A stretch of DNA of 5,002 bases from Lachnospiraceae bacterium (GTDB taxonomy: Bacteria; Bacillota_A; Clostridia; Lachnospirales; Lachnospiraceae). Below the pieces are notes generated by a model. That model saw only the letters and a list, made by a program, of their open reading frames with translations, ran no database searches and was not told where the DNA came from. A program made the translations under genes and the position numbers. Below, piece by piece: positions 1 to 5,002 of this stretch (position 1 is its first letter; each line of letters opens with the position of its first letter). Where the stretch lies: the NCBI GenBank assembly GCA_017620345.1, contig JAFZQP010000067.1, positions 1 to 5,002 of the forward strand. The letters are read 5' to 3'.

Positions 1-1300
1 GTATGATGGAATAAGCAACTATAACTATAGTCGTAACAACACCGTTGAGAACATTTGCAACATATACGCTGTTCATTCCCATCCGCGGTATTAAAAGCGC
101 TGTAAATCCTGCAACGCATACAACTCCGTCAAGGATCGACAACAGATGTACGAGCACCTGCTTGCCGGACGACTGGGCATAAACGGTAAAATGCATACAG
201 ATGATCGAGAGCGGCATACAAAGCGGAAGGATCCGAAATCCCCATACGGTCATCATATAGACCGGGTCCGTTGTGTCCTGATAATACAGTTTTGCAAGGA
301 AATTACCCGATATGATTATAAGTGCCGACACCGCAGACATCAGCGGCAGGAATCTCCTGAACATCACACGCATTACATCAGCCAGAGTCTGTCTGTCCTC
401 TTCGCCGATGCTTATGCTCATGACCATCCTTGATGCTGCCAGCATACCTCCGGGAAGGGCCCAGGCGATACGAAGCAGGTTATCCGATGATGTAAATGCC
501 GAAAGGCCTGCAGCTCCGACGTATAAAAGAAGAAGTTTATTTACTATAAATCCGCGAAGTGTCTGATATCCGTAAGAAGCCGCACCGGGAATACCTATCT
601 TGATGATCTGCCCGGTCTCGCCAAACGACAGTCCGCGGGAGATCAGTTTTAATTCACTTGCGGGAGACATGAAACAGACTGCCTGGATCAGCAGATATAC
701 CCACAAGCCTATGGCAGATGCAAGAGCAAGACCGAAGGACTCCATATTCATATATGCAACAAATACGAAGTTCAGGATCACGTTGACGATGATGTATACG
801 ACAGATGCCAGCATGGTCCTGCCGGCCTTGTTTTCAAGCGACAGAAAAGCGGCAAACTGGTTCCCGAGAAGAAGAGGTACAAGTCCTATCGCCTGGCCGA
901 GCAGATATCTGTCAAAATACGGCCGTATGGCAGGATCATTCGTCAGAAATCCCGTCATATTACCTGTTGACATCACAACAAACAAAACCGCAAATACAAG
1001 TGCAGTACCGATCGCAATCACATTTCCGAGAGTAAACACATTCTGGACTTTTTCCGACTCGTTCCTTCCCATGTACATTCCGCACAGGATGACGGCACCC
1101 CCGACAAGCATCGTGCTTATCGCACAAACGAGCATATTGATGGGATTGTACACACCAACCGCAGCCATTGCATCCGTACCTACATAATTGGTGGCAAAGA
1201 GTCCCGATATGATACTGTTGATGGATCCGATCATTGCCAGTATTATCTGCATCGGCAACAGCCTGAACAGAAGGTGGGTGGTAAGCTTCATATTCTTCAC
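1..1300 (-). CDS. MATE-family (Na+ or H+ coupled) efflux protein, C-terminus cut by window edge
   Basis: About 433 residues are visible, read from the reverse complement and open to the window edge. The protein starts with a short basic segment and the typical RLLPMQ entry into helix 1, followed by YVGTDAMAAVGVYNPIN. That stretch matches the family pattern of helix 1, a short loop, then 'laAvgl..pi' in helix 2. Twelve hydrophobic segments can be followed, with the two-bundle layout of MATE proteins and a second-bundle start at IKIGIPGAASYGYQ. The last visible segment (NVLNGVVTTIVIV) looks like helix 12, so the transport core is nearly complete and only a tail or an extra domain is missing. 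MATE proteins sit in the cytoplasmic membrane and export cationic drugs or metabolites in exchange for Na+ or H+; the substrate here cannot be told. I prefer the GTG start at 1300 over the ATG at 1291, because a GGAGGTG lies 8 bases before the GTG but 17 before the ATG. The GTG overlaps the upstream symporter stop as GTGA, so translational coupling is likely. The family call is firm; the function is not. Confidence 0.85.
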   Translation of the reverse strand, partial: MKNMKLTTHLLFRLLPMQIILAMIGSINSIISGLFATNYVGTDAMAAVGVYNPINMLVCAISTMLVGGAVILCGMYMGRNESEKVQNVFTLGNVIAIGTALVFAVLFVVMSTGNMTGFLTNDPAIRPYFDRYLLGQAIGLVPLLLGNQFAAFLSLENKAGRTMLASVVYIIVNVILNFVFVAYMNMESFGLALASAIGLWVYLLIQAVCFMSPASELKLISRGLSFGETGQIIKIGIPGAASYGYQTLRGFIVNKLLLLYVGAAGLSAFTSSDNLLRIAWALPGGMLAASRMVMSISIGEEDRQTLADVMRVMFRRFLPLMSAVSALIIISGNFLAKLYYQDTTDPVYMMTVWGFRILPLCMPLSIICMHFTVYAQSSGKQVLVHLLSILDGVVCVAGFTALLIPRMGMNSVYVANVLNGVVTTIVIVAYSII

Positions 1301-2937
1301 GGGTTCTTCACCTCCAGCATCTTTTCTTTCTTTGCAACAAAAATGCTTGTCACGACATCTCCCGTACAGTTGCTCATGCAACGGAACATCCCGACAAATG
1401 CGTCGATACCCATGATAAGTCCGACCGCCTCCGCGGGAACTCCCATCTGTGTCAGAAGGACACTGATGCATATAAGGCCGGATCCCGGTATACCGGGCGC
1501 TCCGACAGACATAACGATTATCGAGACCACCATGGCAAGCATTGATGCACCTGAAACCTCAATACCGTATGATTTTGCAAGAGCAAGAGCAAATACGGAC
1601 ATATATACGCATCCGCCGTCCATATTGAGCGTGGCACCAAGCGGTATCGTAAGACAGTATATCTTCTTTGCAACTCCCATCCTCTCACACGCCTCCATGT
1701 TGACCGGTATGGAAGCATTACTTGATGCGATCGAAAATACCTGCGTCATCGTCGGTATATAATTCTTTAAGAACCATATCGGGTTAACATGCGCACCAAC
1801 TGCAAGTATCAGACAGTATACTATGATCATGCATAAAAGCCCCACAAGGAATGTCGCAAATATCCCGAGCACGGAAATGATCAACGAAATGCCTACCTTG
1901 AGCATCATCGAGCATATCGAACAGAATACCGCGATCGGCATAAAGCCTATTTTGACCATCGCCATCTTAAGGAACAGATCGTTAAATGCTTCAAAAGCAT
2001 TACGTACGGTTTGCATGTATTGTCCCATACGACCGGTAACTATGCCGCACAGAACAGCAAGAAAGATAAGCTGGAGCATGTTAGAAGATACGAACGGCTG
2101 AATAAAATCAGACGGGACTATATCAACAAGCATATCCTTTATCGAAATATTTATTGTCTGTGAAGTGATCTTCTGTACGGAGTCCGCATCCATTATCGAA
2201 GTCATCGGGGTTCCCGGTCTGAACAGATAGAATACACCGATCCCAACAAAGGTTGCGATGACAGTCGTGATCGCAAAGATGGTTAAAACACGGCCTCCTA
2301 TCCTGCCAAGTTCGGACAGATCGGAAAACTGCATGATACATGTTGCAATGGAAAAGAACACGACCGGTGCAACGACCATTTTAAGCGCATTAAGATACAC
2401 GGTGTAGACCGGGATCAAAAGATAATCGTTTATGATATCATCGATATCGGTTTCCGCCACCATGGACAGTATGAAGCCGACAACAACCGCAAGCCCCATC
2501 GCACCGAGCGTTCGGTACAGATGCGCCCTTGGAGACTTAATGATCGTAAAGCTGATCCAGTTGATGCCGCCTGCGTGAAGGTATTTAAAATCACTTGCAA
2601 CAGATTTCAGCAGGATCCCTCTTATCGTCTCCTGGACCATTTCGTCTGACTCTTCATCGATCAGATGATCTATTTTCCCCCCGGGGACCGGGTCAAACTT
2701 TTCTCCCTTAGACCTGAGCACGACCATTACACTGCCGAAAAACGATCTGACAAATACCGTTATCTTGGCATCAGGCGAAGCGTGCCCAATCAGTCCCTCC
2801 GCTGCCTCTTCGGCTGCAAGGACCGCCTTTTCCGTATCCTTATCCTTAACCGAATTCTTCTTAAGGAGCTGCCTTACCAGACCGGTGATCTTCTCAACGC
2901 CCGCACCGTCTGCCGTAACGTCCTCTTTATATCTCAT
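1297..2937 (-). CDS. Cation:dicarboxylate symporter (DAACS/SDF family) with N-terminal degenerate RsbW-like ATPase domain
   Basis: The protein has 546 residues, against roughly 400 to 430 for usual family members; the excess is an N-terminal cytoplasmic domain (about 1-135, described separately). The transporter core runs from about 140 to 535. Family landmarks, aligned by eye to the archaeal homologue GltPh, appear in order: HP1 serine motif SSNASIP (405-411), helix 7 NMDGG (438-442; usually NMDGT), HP2 GAPGIPG (479-485), and helix 8 IDAFVGMFRCMSNCTGD (511-527). In helix 8 the Arg, the Asn and the last Asp (R519, N523, D527) are kept. The Asp that binds the substrate amino group is Gly516 and the following Thr is Cys520. 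The family carries Glu, Asp, neutral amino acids or C4-dicarboxylates into the cell with Na+ or H+. Loss of the amino-group Asp argues against an ordinary amino acid and fits a dicarboxylate or another substrate, by analogy with DctA, which also lacks it. The start is supported by GGAGG 6 bases upstream. The gene lies 39 bases after the lipoprotein gene and overlaps the MATE gene by 4 bases, so all three are probably co-transcribed. Confidence 0.92.
   Translation of the reverse strand: MRYKEDVTADGAGVEKITGLVRQLLKKNSVKDKDTEKAVLAAEEAAEGLIGHASPDAKITVFVRSFFGSVMVVLRSKGEKFDPVPGGKIDHLIDEESDEMVQETIRGILLKSVASDFKYLHAGGINWISFTIIKSPRAHLYRTLGAMGLAVVVGFILSMVAETDIDDIINDYLLIPVYTVYLNALKMVVAPVVFFSIATCIMQFSDLSELGRIGGRVLTIFAITTVIATFVGIGVFYLFRPGTPMTSIMDADSVQKITSQTINISIKDMLVDIVPSDFIQPFVSSNMLQLIFLAVLCGIVTGRMGQYMQTVRNAFEAFNDLFLKMAMVKIGFMPIAVFCSICSMMLKVGISLIISVLGIFATFLVGLLCMIIVYCLILAVGAHVNPIWFLKNYIPTMTQVFSIASSNASIPVNMEACERMGVAKKIYCLTIPLGATLNMDGGCVYMSVFALALAKSYGIEVSGASMLAMVVSIIVMSVGAPGIPGSGLICISVLLTQMGVPAEAVGLIMGIDAFVGMFRCMSNCTGDVVTSIFVAKKEKMLEVKNP
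1309..1315 (-). promoter_or_regulatory. Ribosome binding site deciding the MATE start
   Basis: The minus strand reads GGAGGTG here, inside the last codons of the symporter gene. Its spacing to the GTG at 1300..1298 is 8 bases, which is optimal. Spacing to the in-frame ATG at 1291..1289 is 17 bases, which is too long. This favours the GTG start and a 4-base GTGA overlap with the symporter stop codon. Confidence 0.65.
2533..2913 (-). other. Degenerate GHKL (RsbW/SpoIIAB-like, HATPase_c_2-type) domain at the symporter N-terminus
   Basis: This segment encodes about residues 9-135 of the symporter. The order of elements follows the anti-sigma/serine-kinase GHKL fold. It has a first helix (EKITGLVRQLL), an N-box-like helix EEAAEGLIGHA (43-53), a strand pair ending in VVLRSKGEKFDP (72-83) like the usual 'DxGxxFdP' box, and a C-terminal GILLKSVASDFKYLHAGG (107-124). 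The last corresponds to 'GLxLvxxLaDevxYxxxxGgN' of RsbW-type proteins and is followed by the closing strand NWISFTI. Key ligand positions are changed: the N-box Asn is Gly48 and the Asp of the G1 box is Ser76. Canonical Mg-ATP binding is therefore doubtful. The lid region (about 84-104) is acidic and short. I infer a regulatory or protein-binding module on the cytoplasmic side. The resemblance is by eye only; a profile or structure comparison would settle it. Confidence 0.6.
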
Positions 2938-2943
2938 ATACCG

Positions 2944-2948
2944 CCTCC
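2944..2948 (-). promoter_or_regulatory. Ribosome binding site of the symporter gene
   Basis: GGAGG on the minus strand lies 6 bases before the ATG at 2937..2935. It shows that the long N-terminal extension is translated and is not an artefact of an over-extended reading frame. The surrounding 39-base gap (2938..2976) holds no hairpin terminator or separate promoter that I can see. Confidence 0.75.
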
Positions 2949-2976
2949 GATAATAGTATAAATGATGCCATATATG

Positions 2977-4722
2977 TTACAGTGCTGAATTGATATAGCT
3001 TGTCAATGATTCGCGGTCATAAAAATCCGAGGGTTTTCCGATATAGATATCCGGATCGAACCCAAGATCCATATCATACACGGCACCGTTTTTGATATAT
3101 GACAAGCGCCGGCAGCTTGATACTCTGAAAAGTGTTCCGTCCGCAAGCGAGAACGGTACGACTATGCATGTTCCTCCCCCGGATGTCTGACCGAGCGTTG
3201 TAACAATATGGGAATTCTTAAGTTCGCTGACTGCAAGATTTGCGCACGAAAAACTGATCGGTGATCCGATACAGTACAGGTTATAACCGGTCAGGGAATC
3301 CTTGTCGTCAAATACACCGTCGAGATTGGCATCCGCTTTGAAGCATTCGTGCACATAAGCTCCTGTCAGCGTATCCTTAACGGTCATCGAAGAACCCCCG
3401 AGTATCATGCTGAGCATAAAGCAGGCAGTTGTCTGATCACCTCCGCCGTTAAGGGACATATCAAAAACCACATTTTCAACGGGGCTTTGGTCCCGCGTGA
3501 TCTGACCGAATGAATAAAGCAGAAGTCCGACAGTGTCCTTTGTTTCAGCAGTCGGAGGATCTTTGTAATAATCCGTTCCATCTTTAAGTGTATCAAAAAC
3601 ATCAAATGTAATATATGCCGTATTACCTATTTCTTCATATCCGGGAACCTCATCCGGATATGCCTCTTTGCGCGCTTTTCTGAGCCGGTCACGAGTCGCA
3701 ATATACGAATGATAAGAACTTCCGAAGTCTTTGTACGCCTTGAAGTCCTTACCCACAAGGTAGGAATTGCTCTGATAAAAACTGTGAAGATCATCAAGAT
3801 ACACGTGCAGGAACTGCGCAAGTGCTTTACCTGATTCTTCAGGGTCCTCACTGAGTAACCCGTCTTTTAACCCTGTCTCGGAAAAGTACTTGTCAAAATC
3901 CTCAATTCCCTGATGATCCTTAAGTCCGTAGAAGTGGTCCATCACCATACATAATTCATTGTATGAAAACTCCGCAAGTTCAGGGCTTCTTTTCCCGGTT
4001 CCCGCGGAATAACTCTTTGAAATAAACTCCGTATTATCATCCATAGAAAAGGTGGTCGCATAGACCGCTTCTTTGTTATAGATAAGGTCTACGTAACACG
4101 GAAGTGAAATGGCAATGTCTGAAAATGTCTGCAGCGGAACATAGCACTTCCCGTCTTTTTCAATAAGATCGATCCCGTACTTTCCAAGGTCTATCTCAAC
4201 GCTTTCTCCACTGCAGCTGTATGATCTGTCTTCATTGATCTGAAGACAATCTATCGTACCGTAATGCTCAAGAGTATCGATCACGGTTTTTGACCAGGAT
4301 GGCGCGATGAAAGAATCGTAATCGTCAAAGCTTATAACATCATTATCGGTGTCTATGCTCATGGAAGATGAATTCTCACGTGTCAGCGTTGCGGTGTTTC
4401 CATCTTCCGAAATGCTCAGTTCAAAACCCTCATCCCCGTTTGATTCGTGAAACATCCTTTCAATAAGGTCCTTCGCAGTATCAATATCGATATACGGTAT
4501 GTCTCTTCCTTCATCGGCAAAATACAGCTTTATGGTACTTTCATTATCAGTCGAAGCATAGTAAAAAGGGTACTCTTCTGCCGGGGTAAGCAATGTATCA
4601 TTTTTCGCCGTTACATCTCCGGTTTTTTCCTGCGGAAGATTTACGGAAACATTGCATCCGCACAGGAGAACAGACATGGTCATTGCCATGATAAATGAAA
4701 CGATCCTGAATTGTTTTTTCAT
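2977..4722 (-). CDS. Secreted lipoprotein with peptidase S41-like domain
   Basis: A 581-residue protein counted from the ATG at 4722. A basic N-terminus and hydrophobic stretch lead to the lipobox LCGC, with Cys23 as the likely lipidated residue, so the protein should be anchored outside the membrane. Residues of about 70-225 form an N-terminal region; DGKCYVPLQTFSDI (190-203) resembles the copper-amine-oxidase-N-like stalk repeat. The S41-like part runs from about 250 to the end: YLDDLHSFY (308-316, like 'L.DxHt.f'), VVFDMSLNGGGD (418-429, like 'iiDlRgNgGG'), SPISFSCAN (487-495, where Ser492 takes the nucleophile place), TLGQTSGGG (509-517) and GFDPDIYIG (554-562). The CtpA-type Lys after the 'G..T.G' box is Gly, so a tricorn-like Ser492/His313 arrangement or loss of activity is possible. 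A calcium-loop-like insert is at 464-475. A longer start at 4740 adds MRKGIL but has a poor ribosome site. It is the first gene of the probable minus-strand operon. The substrate is unknown. Confidence 0.82.
   Translation of the reverse strand: MKKQFRIVSFIMAMTMSVLLCGCNVSVNLPQEKTGDVTAKNDTLLTPAEEYPFYYASTDNESTIKLYFADEGRDIPYIDIDTAKDLIERMFHESNGDEGFELSISEDGNTATLTRENSSSMSIDTDNDVISFDDYDSFIAPSWSKTVIDTLEHYGTIDCLQINEDRSYSCSGESVEIDLGKYGIDLIEKDGKCYVPLQTFSDIAISLPCYVDLIYNKEAVYATTFSMDDNTEFISKSYSAGTGKRSPELAEFSYNELCMVMDHFYGLKDHQGIEDFDKYFSETGLKDGLLSEDPEESGKALAQFLHVYLDDLHSFYQSNSYLVGKDFKAYKDFGSSYHSYIATRDRLRKARKEAYPDEVPGYEEIGNTAYITFDVFDTLKDGTDYYKDPPTAETKDTVGLLLYSFGQITRDQSPVENVVFDMSLNGGGDQTTACFMLSMILGGSSMTVKDTLTGAYVHECFKADANLDGVFDDKDSLTGYNLYCIGSPISFSCANLAVSELKNSHIVTTLGQTSGGGTCIVVPFSLADGTLFRVSSCRRLSYIKNGAVYDMDLGFDPDIYIGKPSDFYDRESLTSYINSAL
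3298..3333 (-). other. EF-hand/dockerin-like calcium loop within the S41 domain
   Basis: The encoded residues DANLDGVFDDKD (464-475 of the lipoprotein) follow the spacing of a dockerin or EF-hand Ca2+ loop. Acidic or Asn ligands occupy positions 1, 3, 5, 9 and 12, Gly is at 6 and a hydrophobic residue at 8. Position 4 is Leu, which departs from the classic EF-hand pattern. It sits between the NGGG strand and the nucleophile segment. Ca2+ binding is inferred from pattern only. Confidence 0.5.
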
Positions 4723-4728
4723 CAATAT

Positions 4729-4737
4729 CCCCTTTCT
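4729..4737 (-). promoter_or_regulatory. Ribosome binding site deciding the lipoprotein start
   Basis: AGAAAGGGG on the minus strand lies 6 bases before the ATG at 4722..4720. The upstream in-frame ATG at 4740 has only a weak AGGG 2 bases away. This places translation at MKKQFRIV, which gives a standard lipoprotein signal peptide. Confidence 0.6.
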
Positions 4738-4746
4738 CATGTCCCT

Positions 4747-4775
4747 ATTTTACGGGGTTTCCCGGCAAAAAACAA
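4747..4775 (-). promoter_or_regulatory. Candidate promoter of the lipoprotein-symporter-MATE operon
   Basis: The minus strand shows TTGTTT (4775..4770), a 17-base spacer and TAAAAT (4752..4747). The -10 box has one mismatch to TATAAT; the -35 box matches only in TTG. Transcription would begin near 4740, which leaves a leader of about 18 bases before the ATG at 4722 and would put the alternative ATG at 4740 at the very start of the RNA. This is a weak call made by eye. Confidence 0.35.
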
Positions 4776-4797
4776 CAGATGCAAGACAAAAATTAAA

Positions 4798-4825
4798 TTG
4801 ACAAAGTCGTCCTATTTGTTATCAT
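4798..4825 (+). promoter_or_regulatory. Sigma-A type promoter for the rightward gene
   Basis: A perfect TTGACA (4798-4803), a 16-base spacer and TATCAT (4820-4825, one mismatch to TATAAT) are seen directly. An A/T-rich run just upstream (about 4786-4797) could act as an UP element. The start of transcription would be near 4832, giving an untranslated leader of about 34 bases before the ATG at 4866. The promoter diverges from the minus-strand operon. Confidence 0.7.
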
Positions 4826-4847
4826 AAAACCGTTAAGTGCGCTGTAT

Positions 4848-4855
4848 AAAAGGAG
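4848..4855 (+). promoter_or_regulatory. Ribosome binding site of the rightward gene
   Basis: AAAAGGAG precedes the ATG at 4866 by 10 bases. The spacing is slightly long but functional, and no other start codon in this frame lies closer to it. Confidence 0.6.
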
Positions 4856-4865
4856 AACCGACTGT

Positions 4866-5002
4866 ATGTTGGCGACATTCTATGGGAGTCTTTGGGCGAT
4901 TTCACTGCTTTGCACCATAAACTATGTCATTATATGGCATAAACATTTCAATATAAATCTGACACTGATCTTTGCTTTCATACCTTTGTCATGTATGGGA
5001 TA
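4866..5002 (+). CDS. N-terminus of an integral membrane protein, possibly a 7TM-type sensor; cut by window edge
   Basis: Only 45 codons are visible before the window ends, with no stop. The peptide starts MLATFYGSLWAISLLCTINYVIIWHKHF, a hydrophobic helix of about 20 residues ending in a basic/His segment. A second hydrophobic stretch follows, LTLIFAFIPLSCMG. The gene has its own strong promoter and a ribosome site, so it is a real start and not a chance frame. The look of the two helices, joined by a short HKHFNIN loop, reminds me of the N-terminal membrane sensor regions found on Clostridia diguanylate cyclases or histidine kinases (7TMR-HisK-like). That is a weak impression from 45 residues, and no output domain is in view. 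It is transcribed away from the operon and need not be related to it. Confidence 0.7.
   Translation, partial: MLATFYGSLWAISLLCTINYVIIWHKHFNINLTLIFAFIPLSCMG

Noticed and set aside
600..1187. A 195-codon plus-strand open frame
   Set aside because: It is antisense to the MATE gene, lacks a ribosome site and has a composition unlike a real protein; the minus-strand reading has clear family features.
1274..1762. A 162-codon plus-strand open frame opposite the symporter 3' half
   Set aside because: It is a shadow of the conserved HP1, helix 7, HP2 and helix 8 segments of the symporter on the other strand.
2938..2976. Possible separate promoter or terminator between lipoprotein and symporter
   Set aside because: The 39 bases are A/T-rich but hold no hairpin with a T-run and no paired -35/-10 boxes; only the GGAGG ribosome site stands out.
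4447..4698. Plus-strand open frame opposite the lipoprotein N-terminus
   Set aside because: No ribosome site or recognisable content; the minus strand encodes a good lipoprotein signal and domain there.
4753..4764. Small inverted repeat CGGG/CCCG as a terminator
   Set aside because: The stem is only 4 base pairs and lies between divergent promoters, where no gene ends.
4799..4804. TTGTCA on the minus strand as a -35 box for the lipoprotein gene
   Set aside because: No -10-like hexamer sits 16 to 18 bases downstream; the match is the reverse reading of the plus-strand TTGACA box.

Overview
The window looks like a chromosomal segment of a Firmicute, most likely a Lachnospiraceae-type Clostridia. 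That placement rests on moderate GC content, GGAGG-type ribosome binding sites, short intergenic gaps, an S41-like lipoprotein of a style common in that group, and the overall look of the membrane proteins. It is an inference from style, not from a marker gene. Nothing in base composition or gene layout suggests a mobile element, prophage, CRISPR array or RNA gene.

Three genes run leftwards on the minus strand as a probable operon. First is a secreted lipoprotein with a peptidase S41-like domain (4722 to 2977). After a 39-base gap comes a sodium:dicarboxylate symporter family protein (2937 to 1297). A MATE-family efflux protein follows (1300 to beyond base 1), probably overlapping the symporter stop codon by 4 bases. 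The MATE gene leaves the window at its 3' end, inside or just after the twelfth membrane helix. No hairpin terminator is visible between these genes.

At the right end, a 143-base divergent intergenic region (4723 to 4865) carries a strong sigma-A type promoter on the plus strand (perfect TTGACA, 16-base spacer, TATCAT). This promoter leads into the first 45 codons of another membrane protein (4866 onward, cut by the window edge). A weaker minus-strand promoter candidate lies just upstream of the lipoprotein.

The most unusual feature is the symporter's N-terminal extension of about 135 residues. It reads like an RsbW/SpoIIAB-type GHKL ATPase domain (anti-sigma or serine-kinase fold) that has lost the Asn and Asp normally needed for Mg-ATP binding. 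A degenerate kinase-type domain fused to the cytoplasmic end of a secondary transporter suggests a regulatory or partner-binding module. The symporter also departs from the amino-acid-binding consensus at several substrate-site positions. The lipoprotein has an EF-hand/dockerin-like loop inserted in its S41 domain and lacks the CtpA-type lysine, which suggests a tricorn-like Ser/His arrangement or no catalysis. How the three proteins cooperate is not shown by the sequence. An outer-surface protein plus two ion-coupled transporters could be a nutrient or metabolite handling unit, but that is speculation.
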